Positions 33,512-46,098 are shown, counted from the stretch's first letter. The stretch is DNA of 64,000 nt from Adenophora triphylla var. japonica (GCA_022495995.1 JAFEMH010000932.1:514621-578620); one strand, 5' to 3'. Numbers and translations are program-made. The notes: generated from the letters alone by a model not told the origin.

Positions 33512-33950
33512 TCTATGTTGTTTTTCTTTTTAATTTTATTACTTGTTTATGTTCTTAAAGTTATTATTGCAATTTTGAGAAGGGATTAGCTTTTGTAATT
33601 CTTTTGGTGATTTGGTTGCTATTTTGAGTTGGTGTTTGCATTGTTTAGTATTTCCAATTTTGTTGTTGTTTCATTTTTGTGATTTTAAGATGACTTTTGC
33701 ATTTCTTTGTTTTGGTCTTTAGATTGCAATTTTAAATAGTTGTCCTCTTTGTGGTTTTTATTGTACTTTTTGAATGTCTTATTTTTTTTTGTTATTATTG
33801 TACTTTGATTGTTATTTTAAAGAGGGTCGGGGTTGCATTTTATAATAGACGATTATTTTCAATTTTGTTGTTTCTTTTTTGTGATTTTAAGATGACTTTT
33901 CATTTCTTTGTTGTTGTGGTCTTTCGATTGCAATTAAGAAATACCGAGGT
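33512..33950. repeat. T-rich spacer with a duplicated block
   Basis: The block 'TTTTGTGATTTTAAGATGAC' with its flanks occurs at about 33,655-33,735 and again at about 33,860-33,945, roughly 205 bp apart. No coding signal is seen until the copia gag at 33,951. Confidence 0.65.
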
Positions 33951-36900
33951 TGCATTGTCGAGAAGAAAACCGACCAAGTGCCGATGGTTAACAAGGGGAA
34001 GGGTTTCAAGGGTAAAGGAAAGGCAAAGGTTGCTAATCCTAAGGCCAAAGTTGCCAAACCCAAAGAGGCTTCCAAGCCTAAAGAGGCTAAGCCCATGTCC
34101 CAAGAGGATGCAGTCTGCTTCCATTGCAATGAGATTGGACATTGGAGGAGAAACTGCGCAAAATACAAGGAAGCACTGAAGAAGAGCAAAGGAGTTGCTT
34201 CGACTTCAGTTATCTTTGTTATAGATATATTCCTATCTACTTCTAGTTCTTGGGTATTGGATACCGGATGTGGAACTCACATTTGTTTAAATGTGCAGGG
34301 TCTAAAGAACAGAAGGATGCTTAAGGAAGGTGAAGTGGACATACGTGTGGGGAATGGAGCAAGAGTTGCTGCATTATCCGTAGGAACTTATGAAGTTACT
34401 TTACCTAGTGGACTAATACTTGTTTTGAACAATTGTTATTATGTTCCAGCTTTAAGTAGGAATATTATTTCGATTTCATGTTTGGATAATGAAGGTTTTA
34501 ATTTTGTTATATGTGATAAGAAATTTTCCATTTACAAGAGTGATATGCATTATTGTACTGCTGTTTCATTCAATGGCCTTTATATTCTTGATGTTGAAAA
34601 TCGTGATAATGATGTCTATAACATTAACAAGAGATCTAAATCCAATGATGTAAACCACACTTACTTATGGCATTTTCGTCTTGGCCATATAAACGAGAAA
34701 CGCATTTCTAAACTCCACAAAGATGGATTTTTAGACTCACATGATTATGAATCTTATGAGAGATGCGAATCTTGTTTACTTGGCAAGATGACCAAGGACC
34801 CATTTACCGAAACCGGTGAAAGGGCGGGCAACTTATTAGGACTCATACATACCGATGTATGTGGGCCTATGAGTAGCGATGCTAGGGGAGGATTTCGGTA
34901 CTTCATAACATTCACTGATGATTATAGTAGATTTGGATATGTTTATCTAATGAAACATAAAAGTGAATCGTTTGAGATATTTCGAATATTTCAAAATGAG
35001 GTGCAAAATCAACTTGGCAAAACTATTAAGGTACTTCGATCCGATCGAGGTGGTGAATATTTGAGCCAAGAATTTGACAGTCATCTTAAGAGTTGTGGAA
35101 TCGTTTCAGAACTCTCTCCACCCGGAACACCACAATGGAATGGTGTGTCTGAGAGGAGTAATAGAACTTTGTTGGACATGGTTCGTTCTATGATGAGTCA
35201 AGTTGAGCTTCCCTTATCCTTTTAGGGACATGCACTAGAAACTGCTGCTTTCACTATAAACAGAGTTCCTACCAAATCGGTTCAAAAGACCCCATATGAG
35301 ATGTGGCATGGAAGAAAACCTAGTTTGTCTTTCATGAAGATTTGGGGTTGCGATGCATATGTCAAGAAGTTAACTTCTGACAAGCTAGCACCTAAGTCTG
35401 ATAAATGTGTTTTCGTGGGTTATCCTAAGGAAACCAAAGGATACTATTTCTACAACCGAAACAAGAAGAAAGTGTTTGTTGTTCGAAATGGTACTTTCTT
35501 AGATAAGGAGTTTCTTCGCAAAGGAACCAGTGGGAGTAAAATAGATCTCAAAGAAATTCGAGAACCCGAAAACAACATTGAACCAATAGTAGAGACTGAA
35601 CCAAGTTCACAAGCAATTGTGGAACCGGTTCAAGATGCACAAGTTCTTTGCCGAAGTGGTAGGTCACGATCCGAACCCGAGTGATATGGATTTCTCGTTA
35701 CGAAAAGTGATGAAGTGGAGTTAATCAAAAACGATGAACCTACTTGCTATCAAGAGGCGATGTCCGCTCCTGATTCGGAAAAATGGCAAGAGGCCATGAA
35801 GTCCGAATTACAATCCATGGCTGATAATCAAGTTTGGAACTTGATTGATCCACCCGAAGGTGTAAAAACCATAGGGTGGAAATGGGTCTTCAAGAAGAAG
35901 ACCGACATCGATGGGAAGGTACACACCTATAAGACTAGGCTTGTAGCTAAGGGATATAGGCAGATTCATGGCATCGACTATGATGAAACCTTTTCACCTG
36001 TAGCTATGCTTAAGTCTATTAGAATTTTAATTGCCATAGCCGTATATTATGGCTATGAGATATGGAAAATGGATGTCAAAATATCTTTCCTTAACGGGAA
36101 GTTACTTGAGGATGTATACATGATACAACCTGAAGGTTTTGTCAGTCCAGAAAATTCTAACAAGGTGTGTAAGTTGCAGAAATCCATTTATGGATTGAAG
36201 CAAGCTTCTAGGAGTTGGAATCTACGTTTTGATGAAGCAATCAAAGAGTTTGACTTTATCAAGAACGAAGATGAACCTTGTGTATACAAGAAAATTAGTG
36301 GGAGCGTAGCACTATTTTTAGTGTTGTATGTCGACGATATCTTACTCATTGGAAATGACGTTCCTGAACTATAGACTATTAAGTCTTGGTTAGGAAAGTG
36401 ATTTTCAATGAAATATATGGGCGAAGCCGCATATATCCTTAGTATCAAGATCTATAGAGATAGATCCAAGAGGATGATTGGTTTAAGTCAAAGTATATAC
36501 ATTGACAAGGTTCTTAGAAGATTCCAAATGGAAAATTCTAAAAGGGGAAACTTGCCAATGTTACATGGTATATCTCTTAGCAAGAATTAAAGTCTTAAGA
36601 CTAATGATGAGCGAAAGAGAATGAATGGTATTCCATATGCTTCGGCAATTGGGTCTATCATGTATGCTATGTTATGTACTAGACCCGATGTCTCGTGTGC
36701 TCTAAGCATGACGAGTAGGTACCAATCGGATCATGGCGAACCACATTGGATAGCAGTAAAGAATATCCTTAAGTACTTATTACGAACTAAGGATGTATTC
36801 TTGGTCTTTGGAGGAATGGAAGAAGATCTTGTAGTAAAAGGCTACACAGATGCTAGCTTCCAAACCGATAAAGATGATTTCAGATCACAGTCTGGATTTT

Positions 36901-37319
36901 TGTTTACGCTTAATGGAGGCACTGTGAGTTGGAAAAGTTCCAAGCAAAGTACCTTCGCTGATTCTACAATCGAAGCTGAGTACATAGCGGCATCCGATGC
37001 AGCTAAGGAAGCAGTTTGGATCAAGAAGTTCATTAGTGATTTGGAAGTCATTCCAAGCATCAGAGATCCTATTGAACTTTACTGTGACAACAATGGTGCC
37101 ATTACTCAAGCAAAGGGACCAAGGTCACACCAGAGATCCAAACATATACTTCGACGTTTCCACATTATCCGAGAGATATGTGAAAGGGAAGACGTAAAGA
37201 TATGCAAAGTAGACACTGATGACAACGTGGCGGACCCATTAACTAAGGCTCTCCCGCAAGCTAATCATGATGGTCATGTTAGGTCCATGGGTATTCGATA
37301 CATGGTAGATTGGGCCTAG
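33951..37319 (+). pseudogene. Copia-2b gag-pol polyprotein, broken
   Basis: The gag N-terminal half is missing. The frame is readable from a Lys-rich linker and the zinc knuckle CFHCNEIGHWRRNC (34,117). Protease follows with WVLDTGCGTHIC (34,250), then integrase with WHFRLGHINEKRISKLH, ERCESCLLGKM, IHTDVCGP, FTDDYSRFGYVYLM, LRSDRGGEYLS and ERSNRTLLDMV. A TAG at 35223 follows. RT (35,715 on) has YDETFSPVAMLKSIRILIAI, WKMDVKISFLNGKL and LYVDDILLIGND, and a TAG at 36,372. RNase H ends at 37,319 (GYTDASFQTDKDDF, STIEAEYIAASDAAKEAVW, LYCDNNGAITQAKGP, HILRRFHIIRE). There are at least four stops or frameshifts. Order and motifs are those of Ty1/copia. Confidence 0.85.
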
Positions 37320-38722
37320 TGCAAGTGGGAGACTGTTAGTGTTATGCCCTAGGCCTATGATTGATAGACTTATGTGTTGACATTATTTATTATTATATGA
37401 GATGTTTATCATTTGATTATTATATGTTTTGTATATTTGTTTATAATAATCTCCGTCCCTAATTATTAAGAGAATAATTAGTATAATTGTCAATGGATAA
37501 TCATATGATGATTATATGCATAGAGATGCACATTGAAATTATGGGTACTTGTTAGAGAACAAGTGACTGGACTTGACCCGTATGAGATTTATGTAATGGT
37601 CAAATGTCATAATTAAATCTCATATGGTCACTTCATTTAGTCCCTAGACCTGAGATTATCATGACCTTACATATGATGAAAGTTTGTTTGATTTTAGTCA
37701 AACGGTATCTTAACACGATATCTATAAAGGCTATCTTTGGCATGATCGGATTCATGATGGGAAGGATGATAAGTCAAGATGGAATTTGTCCCTCGAAAGA
37801 GAGATGTTTTGCTTGGGCCCCTCGATGAGTGATAATGATGAAAGTGTATGGCAGTACCCCTATATGATTGGAACTATCATTATACTCAAGATCGAGAAAG
37901 CATTGAACAAAGACAAGTTGACGAGGACCATGACTTGTGTTCAATATAACATCGTGAGACAAAGGGAGAAATGAAAGTGCACCGTTGGAAACGTGAACTC
38001 TTACGTTACATTATTTGGGTAGACATAATGGCTTGCTAGAGTGCGCTTATGTCTTATGAGGGTCGATGTGATCGAACTCATTGCCAACATAATGTAATCC
38101 TATTGGGTCACACACAACTAGAATGAATTGATTAAACCATTGGAAGAATGATTGAGAAACTCCTCACTTGCCTTGTTAGGCCGTGCGACACAACAGGCCA
38201 TGTGCTGTGTGTGGCCGTGCGACACAACAGGCCATGTGCTGTGTCTGGTCGTGCGACACAATAAGCCACTGAGGCGGTTTGACAGAATCCTTTCCTAATT
38301 TGATTAGGACTCATATTCTATACTAATGTACTATAAATATGAACGTCTGTCAACCCTAAAAAGCTAGCCGAAATTCTCAATAGAAATTCACAAACATATT
38401 CTCAATATTATTCCAAGGTTTATAGGATCTAGCAATCTTCAAGAAATTGTTCTTGGATTCATTCAAAGGTGTGGATACCGAAAGAGGGTCTTTGCTTGCT
38501 CATCAATCAAGACCTAGAGTTCAAGCAAGTTGAAGAACGAAGTTTGTGATTCAAAATCACATAATCAAATCGTTCGATAGCTCAAGAACGGAAAGCGTTC
38601 AAGGTTGGTTACATCTATCTCATAGGTTTTCAAGTTAATTGTATAGAACGGATCCTAGGGCTTCTTGGGTTTTATGTTTTTTTATGCTTAATTCCGCTGC
38701 GCATGGACCCATAAACCCAACA
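37320..38722 (+). repeat. 3' LTR of copia-2b with polypurine tract
   Basis: The polypurine tract CAAGTGGGAGAC (37,322-37,333) is followed by the LTR TGTTAGTGTTATGCCCTAGG ... AAACCCAACA, 37,334-38,722, 1,389 bp. TATAAATA is at 38,332-38,339. Upstream of it, at 38,171-38,270, is a tandem repeat of about 46 bp (GGCCGTGCGACACAACAGG). The next base starts the CDKA intron. Confidence 0.85.
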
Positions 38723-38906
38723 AATTCTTCCTTGCAAGCACTCCATATTTGCGAAAGTAGTTTCAAGGAAGAAGTTCTTTAGATGATATCTTTAATGCCC
38801 CACTTTGTTCTTAATACAGGTGGTAATACTATGGTATAGAGCACCTGAAATACTCCTTGGGTCCCGCCACTACTCTACACCTGTTGACGTGTGGTCGGTT
38901 GGATGT

Positions 38907-40092
38907 TGATGCTACATAGAAAAATGTTGCACAGGGAACTGACCGAGGTAGCAACGGCAGTCGAACCGGAAAAACACGCTCCACGAGGTCCGAAAAATAT
39001 GGGACCTACAAAACAAAACACCTTTAGGGGTGGGGGGTTTTCCCCCCACAAACCCTCCGGCGTGAGAATCATCAATCCGATTCATAACATATATTGACAT
39101 AATTTTAAACATTTCTAGAGAGAGAGAGAAAGGAGAGAGAAAGCTTATAACTCACATACCTTAGCTTTATGGAGGGAGGGGGTATTTATATGACTCAAGA
39201 CCCATCATTCTTGTCTTATCTTACTTTACACGTGTCAACCATATAGAGGGGGAAATCTTAACAAAAGATTTCATTAGGATAAGGTCAAGGCCAAAATCTT
39301 GACACGTGGCACGCTCCGTACCTGGAAACATCAACTTGCTGGAAGACTCAACATCAGACATGCGGGAAGACATGCGGGAAGGCATGCGGGAAGACATGCG
39401 GGAAGACATACAAGGCACATGCGGGAATATTATACACATGAGAATCAAGCCATAATCATCATATGCAGGATGTCAACATAGGCGGGAATATCAACATACA
39501 AGCGAAAATCCATGGGACAATCCACTTCCTATCATGCGACAAGCCACTTGCTGCATGACGACAATCATCTTCCTGTCATGCGACAACCCACTTGCTGCAT
39601 GACGACAAACCACTTCCGGTCATGCGACAACCTACTTGCTGCATGACGACAATCATCTTCCTGTCATGCTACAACCCACTTGCTGCATGACGACAAACCA
39701 CTTCTTGTCATTCGACAACCTACTTGCTGCATGACGACAATTAAGCCTTCCTGTCATGCGACAACCTACTTGCTGCTTGACGACAACCAAGCCTTCCTGT
39801 CATGCGACAAGCCACTTGCTGCATGACGAGAAACCACTTCCTGTCATGCGACAACCCACTTGCTGCATGACGACAAACCACTTCCTATCATGCGACAACC
39901 TACTTGCTCCATGACGACAATCAATCCTTAGGCGGGAATCAGGCCTTAACCATAACTAAAAACATGACTTAGACCAATCATACAATAATCAACTTTGACG
40001 ATATCCTCACGACGTATGGGCCCGTATAGACCACATTTGGTCTTGGGCCGGGTCAACATCTATAGGGCATAATATTTTGTTATAGTATATCA
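38907..40092 (-). repeat. 3' LTR of the non-coding element
   Basis: 1,186 bp. It contains four copies of ACATGCGGGAAG (39,358-39,410) and about nine copies of a 40-45-bp unit built on TGTCATGCGACAACC plus CACTTGCTGCATGACGACAA (39,520-39,925). A TATA box (TATAAATA on the minus strand) is at 39,190-39,183. Confidence 0.85.
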
Positions 40093-43000
40093 AAAGCCCC
40101 CGACTCCTTAGCTCGATTATTCATGATCGAGCTGAGGAGTAAACTAGCATACATAACAAAATATAACTTATCACATCGAGTCAACTTCCCTGATACAAAA
40201 TATAGGTTCGCTCCTTGATCTCTCTCCAACATTATTACTGATTTCTCATTTTGCTTCAACTTTTGCGTTTTCTCTTTTTCGTTTCTTCTCACGACTTTCC
40301 AATTTCAACCCTTTCTACGAATCCTGGCTAGTACAATATGCGGGAACCAATCATACGAGAGCCAACATTATACGCCACAGATCCATAAATGCCAGCGACA
40401 CGAAACCTGGTCGCTGGACTTTCGGAAAACTTTACTTTTCATACAATTTGTTTTGACAATTCCGCCAAAAACCTTTCGATCCCTCTCGAACTTGATGCCT
40501 TTTATACACTTTAACATTTGCTTTGGGTCTGTATTAAACAATTTTATTTTCTGTCTTTTAACTTTGCTTTTCGTACTTTGGCTTGACTTTATTACTTTAC
40601 TTTCTTTAACTTGCTTTGAATTTTCATTTTTTTTCGCTTAATATCATTCTACCTTTAATTTTCACTTTATACGCTGCTTGTTGCATTTTGCTTCAATAGT
40701 TTGTCTTTTTTGCTTTAATAGCTCATCGAAAATTCACTTTACGACCGTTGTCTCTATACACATACTACTCTCTTCGAAAAAGTGAGGCTTGTCTTTAGGC
40801 AGCCTCACTCCCAAGTTAAGATTCTCGCCAATTGTTTTACGCGACAATCTTAGACGTATTAAATACATCATATTAACTTATTTTCTCCCCAGGTCGCAAG
40901 TTTTGGTGCCTGGGTCTCTCCCCAGGTCACCACATCCACTCGGCGCCTGGGCCTCTCCCTAGGATGTCGCATCCACTTGTCGCCTAGGTCTCTAAGTTTT
41001 GATGCCTGGGTCTCTCCCCAGGTCACCATTAGGCTTCGCCACTCAGGCTAGGCCCGTATCCAGATGCCTGGGTCCCTCCCCAGGTCACTGGCAGTTCGGG
41101 ATGCTAGCCCATCTTAGACAGTTAGGGATGCGAGCCCATATCTCAGACAGTTAGGGATGCGAGCCCATATCTCAGACAGTTAGGGATGCGAGCCCATCAT
41201 ATCAGCAACTCAAGCCTAATCAACTTTGTCGCAACTTTCTTTATCATCCGGCAAAATAATTTGGCCGACTTTGTCATACTTAATAGAGTACCTGCCAAAA
41301 ACACGAGGTAGTCATTTGCAAATCTAGTAAACACTTTCTTTATATTTGACGCATCGAGCAAATATTACTATTTTCTTTCTTTGCTATTTCTTTAACCAAT
41401 AATGCATCATTAAAAATCATAAGGGTGATTTTGGCAAATTATCCTGAACATATAGCTAACATAAATTTTCACCCGCCGCACTACATTTCTTTCTAATCAT
41501 TTTATATGGAACTTTTAATTACCAAAACATCTTTTCAACATACACTTTACTCATCTCATGGAGCTTGTTACCGTTGGATTGTAATCATTCACGTTCAATT
41601 TCCTATATCCCATTGTCTTTCGTCAATAACATCAATAGGCATGTGACAAACTAAGTCGATTTATTCTATTAAGTTAGCATAGCAAATAGATAGCATTTTA
41701 ACTTAACCATATAACGGGTTTCAAGGCATACATTCATATTGTCACATAACGAGTTCATGTAAAAATCATTTATCATGAATATAAAAGATGGGAAGGGATG
41801 ACCTGATGGAGGTTAATGATACTCTTGATGAATTCCATTGAAAACTTAACGGAAACTTTAACGACTATCAGTTGATATAGCTTCCAAACTAACAAGGCTA
41901 CTGCACCAACAATACTGATTCTTGTCCTTTCCACCCGCATATTTGACTTGCCTAAAAAATGAATTTTGACTTTCTTTAATCTCCACACATTTCCCTTTTA
42001 AAACAAATCCACTTTAGTTCCTTTTCTTTTCCTTCCAGTTTCCATTCAAAAGCTCATTTTCTTTTTCCATTTTCCCTTTAATTCTCACTCATCTTTCATC
42101 TTTGCTCTACTCAGCAACCCACCAGTGACAACCACCCAACGATGACCCTCCCTAAATGGCGACAACTTCGACGGCGACAACCACCTTCGCTCCCAAGCGA
42201 CTTATCAACTTTCCGCAGCAAGAAATCTCGCTGCCCGGTGACATTACTGCGGGCGACCTCCATTTTCGATGACATCCATCTCATCCGACAATCCTCCATG
42301 CCTCACTTCCAAAAAACCAAGGGTCAGTTAAACTTTAGAAACAGATTTTTGTGATTTCAATTGAGCGACACTTATCCACTTCAGAATTCCTTGGGTTTCG
42401 GCGAGATCCTTGCCCGACAAAAACACAACGGCGACAACACAAAACAACCGCCCCCGCCGGCAGCATCCACCATGCTGCTTCACCTTTCCCGCCTTTCCCC
42501 CTCTCGATATCACGAGCCGACGACACTAGAACCACGACCACTGCCGGCGACATCAAAGCTGCTTCCCAATTCACTCTTCCACCTTGATTTCTCTCATCCC
42601 CAATCTTAGTTTCATCTGTAAGTCTTCCTTATTTCCCAATTTTCGCAATTTCAATTTCCTCCATTTCAATTCCCGCAACATGGATCTTGGCGACATTCAA
42701 TTGGCGAGATATAAAGTTCTCGCCCCGCTAATTTCACTGACAGCTCCGATTTCGTTTTCCGCCCTTGCGACATTACTTTTCTATCTCCTTTTCTCGTTTG
42801 GATTTTTGACGATTTGAGTTTCTTGGATGAATTACGGCGGCATCCCAAACAACGATTTCTATTTCCGCCCTTTACACTTAACTGGCGAGATGATGGAACA
42901 ACTTGTGCGATGAACTGAATACGTGAAACGCGACTTGTACTGCCTTTGCAATTATTTACTGTTATTTTCTCTTTCTACCTTTCCTTTTATTTTTCCAGCC

Positions 43001-43257
43001 AACAGCTCCTCTTCGATGGCCAAACGAATCCCAGCTCCACCACCTTTATCCTCCTCTCTGCAAAACCTCTCCGACACCATTACCAGGTCTGAATCTGCTG
43101 ATTCGAATCTGATTTTCCCCTGCCCAGACAAAACAGAAATTGCTGACTTCTAATTTCGGCTAACTCCGGCTGCTCCGATCTTTTGCTACCCCCATTGTAG
43201 TCTAGATTGATACCCTCGGCTCCTCTAGTCCGGCCTAACTTCACCGGAAAATGTCAG
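40093..43257. other. Interior of the non-coding element
   Basis: No gag, pol or other protein is recognised. 40,890-41,085 has a repeated module 'GCCTGGGTCTCTCCCCAGGT', whose two halves form an inverted repeat. 41,095-41,205 has three to four copies of a 29-bp unit (AGTTAGGGATGCGAGCCCAT). 42,120-42,600 is rich in CGACGGCGACAA-type triplets and could be a leader. Short ORFs here are not supported. Confidence 0.6.
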
Positions 43258-43275
43258 TCCCGGCAACGGAACCAA
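43258..43275 (-). promoter_or_regulatory. Primer binding site of the non-coding element
   Basis: Minus strand TTGGTTCCGTTGCCGGGA, one base after the LTR end ...GCATCA. It is one base different from the site of element A over 18 bases. Confidence 0.75.
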
Positions 43276-43276
43276 C

Positions 43277-44496
43277 TGATGCTACATAGAAAAATATTGC
43301 ACAGGGAACTGACCGGGGTAGCAACGGCAGTCGGACCGAAAAAACACGCTCCACGAGGTCCGAAAAATATGGGACCTACAAGACAAAACACCGTTAGGGG
43401 TGGGGGGTTTTCCCCCCACAAATCCTTCGGCGTGAGAATCATCAATTCGATTCATAACATATATTGACATAATTTTAAACATTTTAAGAGAGAGAGAGAG
43501 AGAGAGGAGAGAGAAAGCTTATAACTCACATACCTTAGCTTTATGGAGGGAGGGGGTATTTATATGACTCAAGACCCATCATTCTTGTCTTATCTTACTT
43601 TACACGTGTCAACCATATAGAGGGGCAATCTTAACAAAAGATTTCATTTGGATAAGGTCAAGGCCAAAATCTTGACACGTGGCACGCTCCGTACCTGGAG
43701 ACACAAACTTGCTGCAAGACTCAACATCAGACATGCGGGAAGACATGCGGGAAGGCATGCGGGAAGACATACAAGGCTCATACGGGACTATTATACACAT
43801 GAGAATCAAGCCATAATCATCATATGCGGGATGTCAACATAGGCAGGAATATCAACATACAAGCGACAATCCATGGGACAATCCACTTCCTGTCATGCGA
43901 CAAGCCACTTGCTGCCTGACGACAATCATCTTCCTGTCATGCGATAACCCACTTGCTGCATGACGACAAACCACTTTCTGTCATGCGACAACCTACTTGC
44001 TGCATGACAACAATCATCTTCCTGTCATGCTACAACCCACTTGCTGCATGACGACAAACCACTTCCTGTCATTCGACAACCTACTTGCTGCATGACGACA
44101 ATCAAGCCTTCCTGTCATGCGAAAACCTACTTGCTGCATTACGACAATCAAGCCTTCCTGTCATGTGACAACCCACTTGCTGCATGATGACAAACCACTT
44201 CTTGTCATGCAACAACCCACTTGCTGCATGATGACAACCACTTCCTGTCATGCGACAACCCACTTGCTGCATGACGGCAAACCACTTCCTGTCATGTGAC
44301 AACCTACTTGCTGCATGACGACAATCAAGCCTTAGGCGGGAATCAGGACTTAACCATAACTAAAAACATGACTTAGACCAATCATACAATAATCAACTTT
44401 GACGATATCCTCACGACGTATGGGCCCGTATAGACCACATTTGTTCTTGGGCCGGGTCAACATCTATAGGGCATAATATTTTGTTATGGTATATCA
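43277..44496 (-). repeat. 5' LTR of the non-coding element
   Basis: 1,220 bp, close to the left LTR, differing by small indels and by the number of repeat units (43,880-44,330 for the 40-45-bp array). The minus-strand TATA box is at 43,564-43,557. Confidence 0.85.
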
Positions 44497-44854
44497 GATG
44501 TATATTTGCTGATATGGTGAAACAGCGTGCATTATGTCTGGGTGATTCTGAAATATATGAATTGTTCAAGATTTTCAGGTGCTTTATTTTCTTATGCCTA
44601 AATACTTGAGTCTTTTTTCCTCGGTAATCATTTGAAGTTCTCTTGTATTTGTTGGAATGATCTGCATTGTATATAACTAGAGCTCTATTAATTATTAAAA
44701 AACCAGTGGTATTCTCATATAGATGCTTCATACTCATCTTAAGTGATAATCGGAGATATAGGGTTCAAGGTTGTCCCTTTCTAAAGAAATTATGAAACCT
44801 TTATGGAAGGAACGATGTAAAGATAGGATCTTTTTCACCGGTCCGTTCCAAGGT

Positions 44855-45936
44855 TGCTAATGGGGACATGGGGGAATGCATGTAAAAATGACATTTTTAG
44901 TGAAAAGATGACATTTTTGGGTTGCAAAGGATGCATTTGATTTAAAGAAATGATCTTTATTTGCAAAGGATGCATAAAGACATGATTTTTATGCAAAGGA
45001 TGCATTTTTATGAAGAAATTGGGATTTGAATATGCAAAGGATGCATGAAGATTGTATTTTGAAAAGCATAGGATGCTAATTTGGGATAAAGATATGATCT
45101 TTAATGCAAAGGATGCTTGAAAAAGGATTTCATATGCAAATGATGCATTTTTATCATAAAGATTGGATTTTTATATGCAAAGGATGCATGAAGATGATAT
45201 TTTTATGTAAAAATAGGGTTTTTAGGTGCAAAGGATGCACCTTTGATTCAAAAGATTACATCTTTAATGGCAAAGGATGCCTAATGCATGCAAAGGGGGA
45301 AAGGGGGTATAAAGATATGATCTTTAATCTATCAAGTCCCAAACAAGATAATAGCAATTATATGAAATGCAATGAGCAATTAGAATCACATAAGGCAATT
45401 AGAATGCAAGTTTAGGGCGTGCGAGGTTGCCAACGGCTTCCTTTTCTTCTTTGGATGGAGCTAGGTGGAAAGGTTGATCTTGGGATCTTCAAGGAGGAGG
45501 GAGGTGGCTTCTTGACCTTCTTCTTCACCTTCTTGGATTTCCAGCAGCTCTTGGGAGGATTTTCTTCGTATTATATGTGTGTGATGGTATTGTTGTTGTT
45601 GTTCAAATGGGTAGAGGAGGGCTCTATTTATAGGCAGTCTGGATAAGGCTAATGAAGCCGTGCGGCCAGAGACCTTGGGCTAATGCAGCCGTGCAGCATT
45701 ATCCCTTGTGACTCAGCATTTCTAGAAACATGCAAGGTGGCAAATTCTAGAACTTTCCTCCCAATTAAGAAAAACGCGTTTCTTAATGGATAAGCCTCCC
45801 TTTCAGCCCTTAATTAATTTGGAACAGTTCCGGAATATTTCCGGAACACTAGGAAGGTCCGGGGAATTACCGGGAAACTTACCGAAATTGTCGGGAAATT
45901 TAACCGGAAGGCATGAGCCAGATTTGGGTACTTACA
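44855..45936 (-). repeat. 3' LTR of element C
   Basis: On the minus strand it starts TGTAAGTACCCAAATCTGGC, the same first eight bases as the LTRs of B and D, after a polypurine tract (GAGGGGCTTC, 45,946-45,937). TATAAATA is at 45,632-45,625. The downstream half holds about ten dispersed copies of TGCAAAGGATGCAT (44,930-45,290). The left end is not resolved; TGCTAATGGGG at 44,855 is my best guess. Confidence 0.65.
45625..45697 (-). promoter_or_regulatory. LTR promoter region of element C with motif dimer
   Basis: TATAAATA (45,632-45,625) with, upstream on the minus strand, two copies of a motif. On the plus strand they read AATGAAGCCGTGCGG at 45,651 and AATGCAGCCGTGCAG at 45,682, exactly 31 bp apart. 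The same dimer occurs upstream of both antisense genes of C. Confidence 0.55.
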
Positions 45937-46062
45937 GAAGCCCCTCGGCAACGTCACTTGCAGGGCGAGTGGGGTTGTCGATAGAAAAGGATCCGATCTG
46001 GCGAATGCCGAGACGGATTGAGAGACCGAGGCGGTCTAGTGGCTGAACCTTTGGAAGGCTAC

Positions 46063-46098
46063 CTACGTATCCCGAGTGGGAATCAAGCCAGGCCGTAG
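46063..46098. other. Conserved stem-loop, copy 2 (element C)
   Basis: CTACG (46,063-46,067) with CGTAG (46,094-46,098). Inner hairpin TCCC-GAGT-GGGA (46,070-46,081). Preceded by GGCTAC, as in the other copies. Confidence 0.5.

Larger units (their letters stand above)
38907..44496 (-). mobile_element. Complete non-coding LTR retrotransposon in the CDKA exon
   Basis: Two direct LTRs (38,907-40,092 and 43,277-44,496) surround 3.2 kb without gag or pol. The target duplication GATGT flanks both ends (38,902-38,906 and 44,497-44,501). The minus strand is the element strand: primer site next to the right LTR, polypurine tract (AGTCGGGGGC, about 40,106-40,094) next to the left LTR. The LTR ends TGATATA...GCATCA and the primer site resemble those of element A, so a Tat-type partner might supply its proteins. 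It fits the large non-autonomous LARD-type class. Confidence 0.85.
38723..44854 (+). pseudogene. CDKA-like kinase exon split by an LTR element
   Basis: A splice acceptor (TTCTTAATACAG, ending 38,819) leads to [20 protein letters not shown] and PVDVWSVGC (38,820-38,906). The frame resumes at 44,502 with IFADMVKQRALCLGDSEIYE and LFKIF, and a donor at 44,579. This is kinase subdomains VIII-IX of a plant A-type CDK (the usual form is [20 protein letters not shown], with IFAEMVNQRPLFPGDSEID). Changes T to I, and KQRALCL for NQRPLFP, suggest relaxed selection before or after the insertion. No other exon is in the window: copia-2b occupies the upstream side and element C the downstream intron. It may be a retired copy of a duplicated gene. 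Confidence 0.85.

Noticed and set aside
38171..38270. GGCCGTGCG in the copia-2b LTR as the same motif as the C dimer
   Set aside because: It shares only GCCGTGCG, has a 46-bp period and different flanks; probably coincidence.
39520..39925. Regularly spaced repeats resembling a CRISPR array
   Set aside because: They are tandem units without unique spacers, lie in a plant LTR, and occur in both LTRs.
42111..42609. Overlapping ORFs in the non-coding element
   Set aside because: Several short frames on both strands in triplet-rich DNA; none resembles gag or pol.
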